DNA of 37,588 bases from GCA-2683825 sp965662355 (GTDB lineage Bacteria > Planctomycetota > UBA1135 > GCA-002686595): NCBI GenBank assembly GCA_965662355.1, contig CBFIHP010000035.1, forward strand, positions 1 through 37,588. The letters run 5' to 3'. The stretch's first letter is position 1. Each line of letters begins with the position of its first letter. This document shows positions 8,312 to 17,086 of this stretch, one piece after another. The position numbers and the translations under genes were made by a program. The notes beneath the pieces are model-generated. The model made no database searches, was not told where the DNA came from, and saw nothing but the letters and a program-made list of their open reading frames with translations.

Positions 8312-10827
8312 AGCTCATCAAGCCGGGCATGGATAGCGCGGAAGTCGTGACGCGCTTTCACGCCGAGCGTCAGGCGTTGGCCCGCATGACGCACCCGCAC
8401 ATAGCGCAAGTCTACGATGCCGGTGCGACCGATGATGGCCGCCCCTTCTTCGTGATGGAGTTCGTAGAAGGGGTTGCCATTACCGATGCGAGTGATCAGC
8501 ACAAGCTTTCGACGCGGCAGCGAATCGAGCTCTTCCTCGACATCTGCGATGGGGTCCACCACGCCCATCAGAAAGGGATCATCCATCGCGATCTCAAACC
8601 CTCCAACCTGCTCGTGACACATCAGGGTGAGCGCGCTGTTGCGAAGATCATTGACTTCGGCGTCGCGCGCGCCACGACCGGCCGGTTGAGCGAGAAGACC
8701 ATGCACACATCGCTCGGCCAGGTCCTGGGCACGCTCGACTACATGAGCCCCGAGCAAGCCGATCCCTCCGCGGTGGACATCGACACGCGCTCGGACATCT
8801 ACTCCCTGGGCGTCGTGCTCTATCAGCTGCTCAGCGGCCTCCTGCCCTTCGATCATTCATCGAGCGCGCACCTACCCCTCTCTCATATCCAGCGCACGAT
8901 TCTCGAGAAAGCACCGGTGACACCCAGCACGCGCCTGCGACAGACTCCTGGCACGGCGACGAGCATCGCACCGTTTCACGGGACCGACATGCACTCCCTG
9001 GTGCGCCAGCTTGCGGGAGATCTGGACTGGATCTGCCTGAAGGCGCTCGAAAAAGATCCCGCACGGCGTTACGCCTCCGCCTCGGAGCTGGCGCAGGATC
9101 TACGCAGGCACCTCGCTCACGAGCCTGTGCTGGCGCGCAAACCGAGCGCGCTCTATCGCACCACCAAGTTCGTGCGTCGCAATCGCATCGCCGTTTTCGC
9201 CGGTGTGCTAGTCGCCGCGGCCGCGTTCGGCGGCATCTTCGGCATCGTTTTGGTGCGAATCGATGCGGAGTCCGCACGCCTCGAGGCCCAGTCCATTGCC
9301 CTGATCGCGGAAGCCCAGAAGCCTCAGGCCGAGGGCTATGAGCTGAGACAGCTCGAGCTCCATGCAAGCGCGTTGTGGCCGGCCCACCCTGAGCTGGTCC
9401 CGGACCTCATCACATGGCAGGAGCGGGCGCAGCAACTCCTTTCTCGCTTCGAGGCTCACGAGCGTGAGTTGGAGAAAATGCGCGAGCGAGCGATGCCCTG
9501 GACGCCTGTGGAACGAAAACGGGACTACTCCTCCTCTCCCGAGGCCGAGAATCTCCAGTACAAGCGGAACGAGTTCGAAGCGCTAGTGGCGAACAAGCGC
9601 GATGAGGAACAGGCCTTCCTGCTCGAAGCCGAAATCGAGGCCATGGAGAAAGACGTCGAGTCTCGAAGAACCTGGAGCTTTGCGTCCCTGGAAGATTCCT
9701 CTCGGCACGAATTGTTGAGCGGCCTCGTCGAAGGCCTGAAGCGCATACGAGACCCAAAGATCGGCCTCATGGGTCCGGACGCCTTGTCGCCGGAGTTAGG
9801 CTGGAGTGTCTCCAAGCGGCTCGCGTTTGCTCGAGAGCTCGAGGCGGGGTTCGCTCCGGGTGGCAGGTACGAAAGCGCCTGGTCGGAAGCCCTCCCCGCT
9901 ATCCGAACGGCCTATCCGAAACTGGATCTCAAGCCCCAGACAGGTCTCCTACCCATCGGATGCGATCCTGTTTCAAAGCTCTGGGAGTTCGCCCATCTTC
10001 AGACGGGCGAACCGGCGCTGCGGGACAGAGAGGGAAGACTCGTCCTTTCCGATACGACTGGGCTTGTGTTCGTGCTGGTTCCAGGTGGGACGTTCTTGAT
10101 GGGAGCGCAATGGGACGATCCCAACCGCCCCAACTACGACCCCGAGGCCAATCCTAGAGTCATGCGTCACTGTGCGAACTGTGGAGAGCCGCTCCCGGAG
10201 ACCGCAGGCAACGTCAAGCGCGAGGGACCTGTGACTTCGATGGAAGTAGAGGCCCTCTTCCTCTCGAAGTACGAAATGACCCAGGGGCAATGGCTGCGAA
10301 CCACCGGCACGAACCCGAGTTACCAAGACCCTCGAGTGATGCACTCGTCTCTCAATCCGGTAAACCAGGTGAACTGGAGTGAGTGCAACCGAACCGTCAA
10401 GCAACTGGGGCTTACGCTGCCAACCGAGACGCAATGGGAATATGCCGCCCGGGCCGGCACGAGTACGATCTGGTGGCATGGCGACGATATCGAGGCTTTC
10501 AGAGGGACGGTCAATCTATTGGGTCGAGAGCCCGGTTCCAGATCCATAGGCATCAAACCGGTCGGCTGCTTCCCCGCGAACGGTTTCGGCCTACACAACA
10601 TCAGCGGCAACGTGTCCGAGTGGTGCAGCAACCACCCGTGGGTGTATGGCACGGAACAGGGCAGTGCGCCGGAAACGCGCGAGTATCGCAGTGCTCGCGG
10701 CGGGAACGCACGATCGGACGCGCTTCAAGCGCGGTCCTCCGCAAGGTACCCGGGCGAGCCCGAGGACAGTCGACCGGTCCTTGGACTTCGGCCGGCCCGT
10801 GCCATCGATCCTCCCGCGGACGTCTAG
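8302..10827 (+). CDS. Ser/Thr protein kinase with C-terminal FGE/SUMF1-like domain (main part)
   Basis: An 841-residue reading frame. Residues 1-260 are a Pkn2-type kinase: catalytic Lys in VAVKLIK (residue 4), HRDLKPSN at 95-102, DFG at 118-120, the APE-equivalent MSPEQ near 150 and DTRSDIYSLGVVLYQLLSG. One membrane helix lies at about 294-318, followed by a charged helical, probably coiled-coil stretch to about 460. Residues about 588-832 are a formylglycine-generating-enzyme (sulfatase-modifying factor) domain: VPGGTFLMGA, YEMTQGQWL, LPTETQWEYAARAG, GLHNISGNVSEW, ARGG. The catalytic Cys pair of true FGEs is not evident, so it is probably a binding domain outside the membrane. An insert with HCANCGEP near 620 adds a CxxC pair. 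The Gly loop is encoded out of frame upstream, so as read the kinase lacks its nucleotide loop; GTG at 8302 is only the first start codon in this frame. Confidence 0.85.
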   Translation: MAVKLIKPGMDSAEVVTRFHAERQALARMTHPHIAQVYDAGATDDGRPFFVMEFVEGVAITDASDQHKLSTRQRIELFLDICDGVHHAHQKGIIHRDLKPSNLLVTHQGERAVAKIIDFGVARATTGRLSEKTMHTSLGQVLGTLDYMSPEQADPSAVDIDTRSDIYSLGVVLYQLLSGLLPFDHSSSAHLPLSHIQRTILEKAPVTPSTRLRQTPGTATSIAPFHGTDMHSLVRQLAGDLDWICLKALEKDPARRYASASELAQDLRRHLAHEPVLARKPSALYRTTKFVRRNRIAVFAGVLVAAAAFGGIFGIVLVRIDAESARLEAQSIALIAEAQKPQAEGYELRQLELHASALWPAHPELVPDLITWQERAQQLLSRFEAHERELEKMRERAMPWTPVERKRDYSSSPEAENLQYKRNEFEALVANKRDEEQAFLLEAEIEAMEKDVESRRTWSFASLEDSSRHELLSGLVEGLKRIRDPKIGLMGPDALSPELGWSVSKRLAFARELEAGFAPGGRYESAWSEALPAIRTAYPKLDLKPQTGLLPIGCDPVSKLWEFAHLQTGEPALRDREGRLVLSDTTGLVFVLVPGGTFLMGAQWDDPNRPNYDPEANPRVMRHCANCGEPLPETAGNVKREGPVTSMEVEALFLSKYEMTQGQWLRTTGTNPSYQDPRVMHSSLNPVNQVNWSECNRTVKQLGLTLPTETQWEYAARAGTSTIWWHGDDIEAFRGTVNLLGREPGSRSIGIKPVGCFPANGFGLHNISGNVSEWCSNHPWVYGTEQGSAPETREYRSARGGNARSDALQARSSARYPGEPEDSRPVLGLRPARAIDPPADV

Positions 10828-10841
10828 CTAGCGCAAATGCA

Positions 10842-10868
10842 CAACGCCCGACATATGCCGGGCCGTTG
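10842..10868. terminator. Inverted repeat after the kinase gene
   Basis: The sequence CAACGCCCGACATATGCCGG continues to CGTTG and folds on itself: CAACG pairs with CGTTG, CCCG with CGGG, around a CATATG centre, with one mismatch and one bulge. It begins 14 bases after the kinase stop. No T-run follows, so it is a candidate transcript-end hairpin but not a classic intrinsic terminator. Confidence 0.4.
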
Positions 10869-10870
10869 AA

Positions 10871-10895
10871 ATGGACCAAAACGAAGGCGGACCTC
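10871..10895 (-). repeat. Repeat D, copy 2 (25 bp)
   Basis: Exact reverse complement of 42-66. Here it forms codons at the end of the transposase remnant at 10890-10960 on the minus strand. Confidence 0.7.
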
Positions 10896-10960
10896 GGCGC
10901 GTTCTCGAGAGATTGATGCGGCCGTTCTTCGTGATAATGCTCGACGTAGGAAGCCACGGC
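10890..10960 (-). pseudogene. Short transposase C-terminal remnant
   Basis: The minus strand reads SYVEHYHEERPHQSLENAP, the ending of many integrase-core transposases (Y-x-x-H-Y-x-x-E-R-x-H-Q-x-L). Only about 20-25 residues are recognisable. Repeat B (10996-11047) lies just upstream on the coding strand and repeat D just downstream. A decayed insertion-sequence end. Confidence 0.6.
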
Positions 10961-10995
10961 CACCGCTTGGAGAACTGGGAACGCGTCCGAAAACA

Positions 10996-11047
10996 CCGTG
11001 GGGTGGGGAGGGATCAAAAAGACCCCGTTGGAGCACCTAATCCTCAG
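10996..11047 (+). repeat. Repeat B, copy 1
   Basis: The core reads GTGGGGAGGGATCAAAAAGA and continues CCCCGTTGGAGCACCTAATC. Copies occur at 14631-14675 and 16763-16813, and a diverged one in inverse orientation at 31195-31222. A small hairpin (GGGATC / GACCCC around AAAAA) is kept in the copies. The rest of 11048-11226 shows nothing recognisable. Confidence 0.8.
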
Positions 11048-11226
11048 AAGATTAGGAAAAATGGAGGCCTGGTGTTTCGCTGATGGGCAACCCTAGCCAT
11101 CCAGCAGAGATGGTGACCTTTCTGACGCATACGTTGGGCAGTCGCGTTTCCTTCGCTATCACGAAGTGCGTCGCCCAGCAGGGCATGCGAATCCGTATTT
11201 TCTCACTTGGATTCGCTTTGGAGCAC

Positions 11227-11233
11227 AAAGGAG
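11227..11233 (+). promoter_or_regulatory. Shine-Dalgarno AAAGGAG, alternative start at 11241
   Basis: AAAGGAG lies 7 bases before an ATG at 11241 that is in frame with the FG-GAP protein but 40 codons upstream of the start preferred on signal-peptide grounds (11361). The site and the signal peptide disagree about the true start. Confidence 0.4.
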
Positions 11234-11360
11234 TCGATCCATGATCAAGTTCATTTTCACTGGGGTGATTTCATACTTGGCTATCCGTGTGAACGGGAGG
11301 CTGAAAGGCTGTCTGGAGCGACCCTTCACATCCAGCGCCGGGGCGCTGGGAGCCGGCTCC

Positions 11361-12896
11361 ATGAGCATCGCCACCCTGTCCGTCCTTGCCGCTCTCTGCT
11401 CGCTTCCCCGGGCCCAGTGCGAGTACGCCCGCCTGATCTCGGCCGATTCGGTGGTCGCGGGAGACTTCGGGCGTGCCCTGGCCTTGGACGGTGCGTGGAT
11501 GGCCGTCGTCCAGGAAACCACGGACCACTCCGTGCCCTCCCACGGGGCGGTCTACGTCTACGAGCGCCTGGGCTCGAACTGGTTCTTTCGCCAGAAGCTC
11601 GTGGCTCCCGGGACGACAGGGTGCGCCTTCGGCACGAGCATGGCGCTGGAGGGCGAGGTTCTCGTCGTCAGCAGCGGCTTCGGCTGTTTGAGCAATGAGG
11701 CCTGGGTCTTCGAGCGCTCCGGCGGCGTCTGGTCCCTCGCGGCGACGCTCTCGAGTCCGAACCCCTTCGATCTCGAATTCGGGCGCGCCATCGCCGTCGG
11801 CGGCGGCATCGTAGCCGTCGGGGATCCGGGCAGGCAGGAGGTCTACCTGTTCGAAAAAGACATCTCCGGTTGGCAGCAGACCTCCATGATCCAGGCGCCG
11901 GCGACGGGCAACGTCTATTTCGGCGCGAACCTGGCCTTCGCAGGTGGTTCGCTGGCCGTGGGCGACTGGCAGTTCGCCGCGCCGCATCCGGGCAGCGGAG
12001 CCGTGCACATCTTCGAGGAGGTCGCCGGCGACTGGAGCGAGCTCCAGCTCTTGCAGGACGCTGCACCGGAGGCCGTCGACTACTTCGGCTGGGCCTTGCG
12101 GGCTGATGGCGATCTCCTGGCGGCGATATCCAACCGCCCGCTCCAGGCGGTCACGATCTTCGAGCGCGCCGCCGGGGTGTGGACGGAGTCGGCCGTCGTG
12201 ACCGCGTCGAGCCCTCCGCCGCTTTACGGCCTCTCGGGCCCAGAAGCGCTGGCGGTGGACGGCGATACCGTGCTCCTGGGTGAGACGTACTTCGACGGGT
12301 TCAGGGGTCGGGTGCGCATCCTGCGTGACACCGGCTCGGGCTGGGGCGACGTCGGCTCCCTGCAACCCATGGACCTCGGCCTCCAGGACCATACGGGTTC
12401 TGCCACCGCCCTGGACGGCGACCATGTCGTCGTGGCGGCGCTGGGCTTCGACGAGGCGCTCGACGACGTCGGGTCCGTGACGGGGCACACGATCTCGGGC
12501 GCCCTGTGTTACACGCTGGAGGGCTACCCCAAGACCCTGTCCACCTCGACGGGCGCCACGGCGACCCTGTTGCTCGACGCCCCCGGCCACGGGGACGCCT
12601 TCTTCGGCATGGCCGGAACCCTCTCGGGGACGTCCCCGGGCCTTCCGCTTGGAGCTTTCCAGGTCCCCCTCAACCCCGACGCCTACTTCCAGCTCAGCCT
12701 GCGGGCCCCCTCGTCCATCTTCCACAACATGGTCGGCGTGCTCGACTTCCAGGGCAGGGCGACGGCGAGGATCGACATGCCCGCCGGAGTCGCCCTTTCT
12801 TTCGTGGGCCTGCGGCTCCACCACGCCTACCTGGTCGTCAGCGGCACGGGGGTCGTGCACGTCAGCAACAGCTGGCCGCACCGGCTGGTGTTCTAG
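11361..12896 (+). CDS. Secreted FG-GAP (integrin-like) beta-propeller protein
   Basis: A 511-residue exported protein when started at MSIATLSVLAALCSLPRAQC, a good signal peptide. The alternative ATG at 11241 has a better Shine-Dalgarno but would bury this signal. Seven FG-GAP_2-type repeats follow to about residue 370: FGRALALDGAWMAVV, FGTSMALEGEVLVVS, FGRAIAVGGGIVAVG, FGANLAFAGGSLAVG, FGWALRADGDLLAAI, ALAVDGDTVLLGE and GSATALDGDHVVVAA, consistent with one seven-bladed propeller. Each blade is followed by a VYVYER/VHIFEE-type strand. The last 130 residues (from ALCYTLEGYPKTLS to HRLVF) form a separate beta-rich domain that I associate with secreted proteins of this planctomycete type; it has no name I can give. 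Single gene, convergent with the PLP enzyme. Function unknown. Confidence 0.8.
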   Translation: MSIATLSVLAALCSLPRAQCEYARLISADSVVAGDFGRALALDGAWMAVVQETTDHSVPSHGAVYVYERLGSNWFFRQKLVAPGTTGCAFGTSMALEGEVLVVSSGFGCLSNEAWVFERSGGVWSLAATLSSPNPFDLEFGRAIAVGGGIVAVGDPGRQEVYLFEKDISGWQQTSMIQAPATGNVYFGANLAFAGGSLAVGDWQFAAPHPGSGAVHIFEEVAGDWSELQLLQDAAPEAVDYFGWALRADGDLLAAISNRPLQAVTIFERAAGVWTESAVVTASSPPPLYGLSGPEALAVDGDTVLLGETYFDGFRGRVRILRDTGSGWGDVGSLQPMDLGLQDHTGSATALDGDHVVVAALGFDEALDDVGSVTGHTISGALCYTLEGYPKTLSTSTGATATLLLDAPGHGDAFFGMAGTLSGTSPGLPLGAFQVPLNPDAYFQLSLRAPSSIFHNMVGVLDFQGRATARIDMPAGVALSFVGLRLHHAYLVVSGTGVVHVSNSWPHRLVF

Positions 12897-13069
12897 CGAC
12901 CCGTTGCCCGAGCGCCCGTCGGAAGTGAGTGAGCTTCGTCCTCACTGAAGATCACGAAGTTCTGACGGGGCCGAAGCCGTGATCGGGGCCGGTGCGGGCA
13001 AAGGCGTGGCGGAACGCGAGTGTTAGCCTGCCAACTCCAGGCCCTGGGAGCGCGGACTCCCACCGTCTC

Positions 13070-14239
13070 CTAGGGGGAGAGCGCCCGGTCGAAGTCCTCG
13101 ATCAGGTCCTCGGTAGATTCGATGCCGACGGAGATGCGAATCAAGCTGTCGGTGATCCCGAGCCGTTGTCGGTGCTGTGGACTCATTCCCGCATGGGAGG
13201 TCGTGGCCGGGATCGTCGCGAGCGTCTCGACACCTCCCAGGCTCGGAGCCGAGGCGGGGAGCCGCTTCTTTTCGAAGTAGCGCCGGGTCGCGTCGACGCC
13301 GCCCTGTGGCTCGAAGCTGAGCATGCCGCTGAAGCCGTCGAAGAGCCTGGCGGTCAGCGCATGCTGTGGATGAGAGGCGAGCCCGGGGTAGTTGACCTGC
13401 CCAACGGCCGGATGCTCGGAGAGGAACTCGGCGATGCGCTGTGCGCTCTCGTTGTGTTGTCGCATGCGGACGACGAGCGTCTTGATGCCGCGGTCGAGCA
13501 GGAAGCAGGCGTGGGGGTCGAGCGACCCGCCCAGGTGGTTCAGCTTGCGACGCACCTCTTCCACCAGCTCGCGCCGGCCGATCACGGCCCCCGCCACGAT
13601 GTCCGAATGCCCGTTCAGGTACTTCGTACAGCTGTGCAGCGACAGATCGATGCCGTGCTCGGCCGGGCGAAAATTGCATGGGCTCGGGAACGTGTTGTCG
13701 ATCATGGTCAACAGCCCGTGCGCCTGCGCGAAGGCTATGCCCGCCTCGATATCCGGCACCTGCAAGAGCGGATTGGACATGCTCTCGAAGTAGAACGCTT
13801 TCGTCGTGGGGCGCAGCTTCTCCTCCCACGCGCCGGAGTCGTCGCCGGCCACGAAGTCGGACTCGATCCCGAGTCGCGGGAGGTCGCCGGTCACCAGATC
13901 GTGCGTGCCGCCATAGAGACAGTCCTGCACGAGCAGGTGATCTCCCGGCGAGAGGAACGTCAGGAGCGTCGTCGAGATCGCCGCCATACCGCTGGCCGTT
14001 ACCAGGGCCGCCTCGGCGTTCTCCAGCGCGGCCAGCTTCGCGTGCAGCGTGGCGTGGTTGGGCGTGTTGTTGAGCCGGATGTACTGGAGGTCGTGGTAGT
14101 CGGACTCACCGCCGTACTCGAACATCGCCGACTGGAAGATCGGCATCACCACCGCCCCGGCAATACGCGGCTCCGGCTCACCGGCCCGCACGACCTTGGT
14201 CGCCAGGCGTTCCCAGACAACTTTCTTTTCACCCGTCAT
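13070..14239 (-). CDS. Cys/Met-metabolism PLP-dependent enzyme (cystathionine gamma-lyase/synthase family)
   Basis: A 389-residue cytosolic fold-type I PLP enzyme. Visible landmarks: SGMAAI at 83-88 and YGGT at 109-112 (cofactor phosphate contacts), D181 in DNTF (pyridine nitrogen), and the Schiff-base Lys K206 in HSCTKYLNGHSD. The C-terminal SLGGVETLATIPATTSHAGM is the substrate-carboxylate loop of the family. Members include cystathionine gamma-synthase, cystathionine beta- and gamma-lyase, methionine gamma-lyase and O-acylhomoserine sulfhydrylase, which sequence reading alone cannot separate. Length is normal for the family. GGAGGTGG lies 6 bases before the ATG, so the start is firm. It stands alone with no sulfur-metabolism neighbour and is the most ordinary housekeeping gene here. 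Confidence 0.92.
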   Translation of the reverse strand: MTGEKKVVWERLATKVVRAGEPEPRIAGAVVMPIFQSAMFEYGGESDYHDLQYIRLNNTPNHATLHAKLAALENAEAALVTASGMAAISTTLLTFLSPGDHLLVQDCLYGGTHDLVTGDLPRLGIESDFVAGDDSGAWEEKLRPTTKAFYFESMSNPLLQVPDIEAGIAFAQAHGLLTMIDNTFPSPCNFRPAEHGIDLSLHSCTKYLNGHSDIVAGAVIGRRELVEEVRRKLNHLGGSLDPHACFLLDRGIKTLVVRMRQHNESAQRIAEFLSEHPAVGQVNYPGLASHPQHALTARLFDGFSGMLSFEPQGGVDATRRYFEKKRLPASAPSLGGVETLATIPATTSHAGMSPQHRQRLGITDSLIRISVGIESTEDLIEDFDRALSP

Positions 14240-14523
14240 TCGTCACCACCTCCATGGGCATGTGACGGAGACTATAGCGCAGCAGCAGCGTCGTGCGGGA
14301 CCCGGCCGGAGACTCGTCCCCACATCTTTGCTCACATTCAATCCACCGGGCGGAGTTGATTCGACGTGTCTTCGGGGCGTCGTCGCACGGTTCAGCAATG
14401 AGCCCACAGGTTCCCCATCCCCACGATCTCAGGGCCTGGCCCCTCCGGCAGGTCGAGCCAACGTGGGCCTCCGGGTTTCTCACACCAAAGAATCCGTGCA
14501 GCAACGCCTTGCGCCGGGCGAAG

Positions 14524-14632
14524 GGCGTTGGTGCATGAATCGGGACGGGGCATTTCTGATGCCCCTCTCAGTAGCTCAGGACCCGACCGAGACCAAAATA
14601 GGCCGGTCCATCTCTGTTCATGCACCAACGCC
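14524..14632 (-). repeat. Repeat A, full copy 2 (inverse orientation)
   Basis: Both ends are intact: GGCGTTGGTGCATGAA at the left and TTCATGCACCAACGCC at the right. The interior matches the reverse complement of copies 1 and 3, and the internal hairpin has 7-bp arms (GGGGCAT/ATGCCCC). It overlaps by two bases the start of repeat B at 14631. Apart from A and B, 14240-14847 holds nothing recognisable. Confidence 0.85.
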
Positions 14633-14675
14633 GTGGGGAGGGATCAAAAAGACCCCGCTGGAGCACCTATCCTCC
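14631..14675 (+). repeat. Repeat B, copy 2 (joined to repeat A)
   Basis: It reads CCGTGGGGAGGGATCAAAAA and continues GACCCCGCTGGAGCACCTAT. It follows repeat A with no gap, in the same A-B arrangement as the diverged pair at 31195-31287 seen from the other strand. Confidence 0.8.
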
Positions 14676-14847
14676 GAAGCGGCGGATACGAAGCTCACGG
14701 TTCACTTCGGAGCGGGACAAGCTTCTATACTCAGCCTGCCCATCTTGCCGTAGCCAGGCTATGGGGTTGACAGCTCAGCGGTTGCCTTCACGATGGAAGA
14801 GGGCTGATAATCCCTCCGTCGAAGAGTTCGTCGCTCAGGAGAACATG

Positions 14848-16626
14848 ATGCGCGCATTGACCGTGTTGCTCGGTATGACCGGCTTGGCCACCGGGGTGCG
14901 AGCGCAAGAGCTGATACCCAATCCGAGTTTCGAGCAGATGACCACCTGCCCGACCATGGAGAGTCAGCTCCCGCTAGCGGATCTCTGGGACACGCCTAGC
15001 CTGGCCACGCCGGACTACTTCCATTCGTGCAACACGATGCTTGATTCCACGGGCACGCCGGACAACGAGGTGGGTTCGCAGGCCCCGTTCCACGGGGAGG
15101 CCTACGGAGGCTTTATCGCGCTCATCGGTGAGTTCGGTCTGTCCGATTATCGCGAGTACATGCAGACATCGCTCGTCGGTGGGCCGCTGGAAGGCGGCAA
15201 GACCTATCGCTTCGAGATGCAACTCTGTCTGGCGGAGGACTCCTCGGCCGCGACCGATCGTATCGGCGCGTACTTCTCCGACGTGCCGGTGAGCTCCGGT
15301 AGCAATCTGGCGCTCCCTCTGGTTCCCCAACTGGAGACCGCGGCCGGGACGGCTCTCGATGACACCGTCGAGTGGATGAACATCTCGCAGACCTTCGTCG
15401 CCGACGGTACGGAAGCGCACGTGACCATCGGGAACTTCCACGACTACGCGAACAGCTTCAGCGTCCCCGCTGGCTTCGGCCCGAATCTGCCGCTGCAGGA
15501 TGGAACGGCCTACTACTACATCGATGGCGTCTCGCTGCAATGCGAGCCTTGCTTCGATCCGCCGATGAATCTCGTCTCCTGGTGGCCGTTGGACGAGGCG
15601 GGCGGCCTACTCTCGGTCGACGTCGTGGGCGCGTTGAACGGCGCACACGTCGGTGGAGCATTGTTCACACCGGGTCAGGTCGATGGCGCCTTGGATTTCC
15701 TCGGCACCTCGATCAGCGTTCCCTCGGCGGCGCCGCTCGAACTCGGCACCTCCGACTTCACCCTGGACGCCTGGGTCCGGGTGGACGCACTCGGGGCGGC
15801 CCAGGTGCTCATCTCCAAGATCGCCTCGACGGGTCCGGGTTTCGCTCTCGTTGTCAACACGGATGGGACCCTGTCGTTCACGATGATCGACGCGGCACTC
15901 GGAACGGCCAGCGGATCCTCGACCGCCACTCTTGTCGCGGGGGCCTGGTCCCACGTGGCGGTGTCGGTCGATCGCGACGATCCGTCCGGAGGTGATATCC
16001 ACATCGACGGGACGCTCGCGAACTTCGATCCGACCAGCGCTCCGGGCAGTCTCTCCAACACGCTACCCCTGCTGTTCGCCACGGATGCAGGCGCCGGATT
16101 CGGAAGCGATCTGGTCGGCGGGTTGGACGAGATCGAATTCTTCGACCGCGCGCTCGCGATCTCCGAGATCGTCGGCCTCTTCGAGGCGCGCACGAGCGGC
16201 AAGTGCAAAACGGTCCTCACGATACCACCGGTCGTCGGCGTGCCCGTCGTCGGCATCCCGGTGGTCACGGCCGGCACCTTGACCAACGGGGGCCTCGTGA
16301 CAGGCACCTTTCAGCTTTCCGCGCGCGGCGAGCCCGCGGGAACTCGTTGTGGCGCCTTCGTCTCGACGATCGACGGTCCCATGACGGCGACGGTGTTGAA
16401 CCCCCAACCGATGCAGGTTGCGGCGGGCGCGAGCGTGCCCGTGCAGTTGCGACTCGACGCTCCGCAGGCGCTGGCCGGCGGCAACATCGCCTGCTATTCG
16501 GTCACCATGATCCATCTCGAGAGCGGCCGTGTCTTCCTCTCCCTCGGTGCACTGCGCGGCCTGCATCCGCGACAGCAACGGGGCACACCACCGACGAATC
16601 CTCCGCCCGTGTTTCCGGCTCGCTAG
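14848..16626 (+). CDS. Secreted LamG-domain protein
   Basis: About 592 residues. The start MRALTVLLGMTGLATGVRAQ is a signal peptide; AGGAG lies 6 bases upstream of this second ATG (the ATG three bases earlier is also possible). Residues about 20-215 form a carbohydrate-binding-like beta-sandwich beginning ELIPNPSFEQ and ending YYYIDGVSLQ. A concanavalin-A-like LamG/Laminin_G_3 domain follows at about 225-455: LVSWWPLDEAGG, DGALDFLGTSISV, FTLDAWVRVD, GAWSHVAVSVDR and GGLDEIEFFDRALAISEI. The last 130 residues hold a beta-rich region with the repeated VVGVPVVGIPVV and a proline-rich tail. Probably binds an extracellular glycan or polymer; no hydrolase motif is visible. Single gene with no obvious operon partner. 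Confidence 0.8.
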   Translation: MRALTVLLGMTGLATGVRAQELIPNPSFEQMTTCPTMESQLPLADLWDTPSLATPDYFHSCNTMLDSTGTPDNEVGSQAPFHGEAYGGFIALIGEFGLSDYREYMQTSLVGGPLEGGKTYRFEMQLCLAEDSSAATDRIGAYFSDVPVSSGSNLALPLVPQLETAAGTALDDTVEWMNISQTFVADGTEAHVTIGNFHDYANSFSVPAGFGPNLPLQDGTAYYYIDGVSLQCEPCFDPPMNLVSWWPLDEAGGLLSVDVVGALNGAHVGGALFTPGQVDGALDFLGTSISVPSAAPLELGTSDFTLDAWVRVDALGAAQVLISKIASTGPGFALVVNTDGTLSFTMIDAALGTASGSSTATLVAGAWSHVAVSVDRDDPSGGDIHIDGTLANFDPTSAPGSLSNTLPLLFATDAGAGFGSDLVGGLDEIEFFDRALAISEIVGLFEARTSGKCKTVLTIPPVVGVPVVGIPVVTAGTLTNGGLVTGTFQLSARGEPAGTRCGAFVSTIDGPMTATVLNPQPMQVAAGASVPVQLRLDAPQALAGGNIACYSVTMIHLESGRVFLSLGALRGLHPRQQRGTPPTNPPPVFPAR

Positions 16627-16679
16627 GGAGGCGGGTCTCTGACTAGGTGCCCGGCAAGAGCGACGCCCATTCGGCGGGG

Positions 16680-16744
16680 ACTTCGCCGAGGTCGCGTGGA
16701 GATTTGAGGTAGAAGACGCCCGAGGGGAGGGTTGTTGGTCGGGG
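16680..16744 (+). repeat. Repeat C, copy 1
   Basis: This stretch matches 25660-25724 at roughly 80 percent over its last 40 bases, with the shared core GGGGAGGGTTGTTG preceded by TTGAGG and TAGA-GACG. On the minus strand one frame reads GVFYLKSPRDLGEVPAEWAS, which looks like an old coding end. Origin unknown. Confidence 0.5.
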
Positions 16745-16762
16745 GGGGCAGCTTCAGCGCCA

Positions 16763-16813
16763 GCGTGGGGTGGGGAGGGATCAAAAAGACCCCGTTGGAG
16801 CACCTATCCTCAG
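16763..16813 (+). repeat. Repeat B, copy 3
   Basis: It shares with copy 1 the sequence from GCGTGGGGTGGGGAGGG through the AAAAA-loop hairpin to GGAGCACCTATCCTCAG. No repeat A lies beside it; repeat C ends 19 bases upstream. The remaining 16814-17072 shows nothing recognisable. Confidence 0.8.
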
Positions 16814-17086
16814 CCATGGGCTTCACCGAATTACGCTTCGAGGCCCTACCCGATCTCTCCGAGCTTCGAGCGACACTTGCTCGAGCAAAGAGACTTCACT
16901 AGGGGACAGAGCACCGCATACCGTGCGCCCGCGCAGCACGAGAATCTCCTCGAAATTCCCCCTTTTCCCCGGGGAACATCGCATCCTAGGTGAGCTTCAT
17001 CAGCAGGAAGAACACAGCGTATGTCCCTACCGCTCGTTCTTATCTAGCCCACCTCCCGATGCCAGTCTCCACAAAGGAGGATAGAA

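Noticed and set aside
12924..12946. AGTGAG/CTCACT hairpin between convergent genes
   Set aside because: Six-base stem with an 11-base loop and no T-run; too weak to call a terminator.
14196..14753. Open frames running through repeats A and B (e.g. with VHESGRG or GGIKKTPLEHLS)
   Set aside because: The same peptides recur only because the DNA repeats recur; they are not supported as genes.
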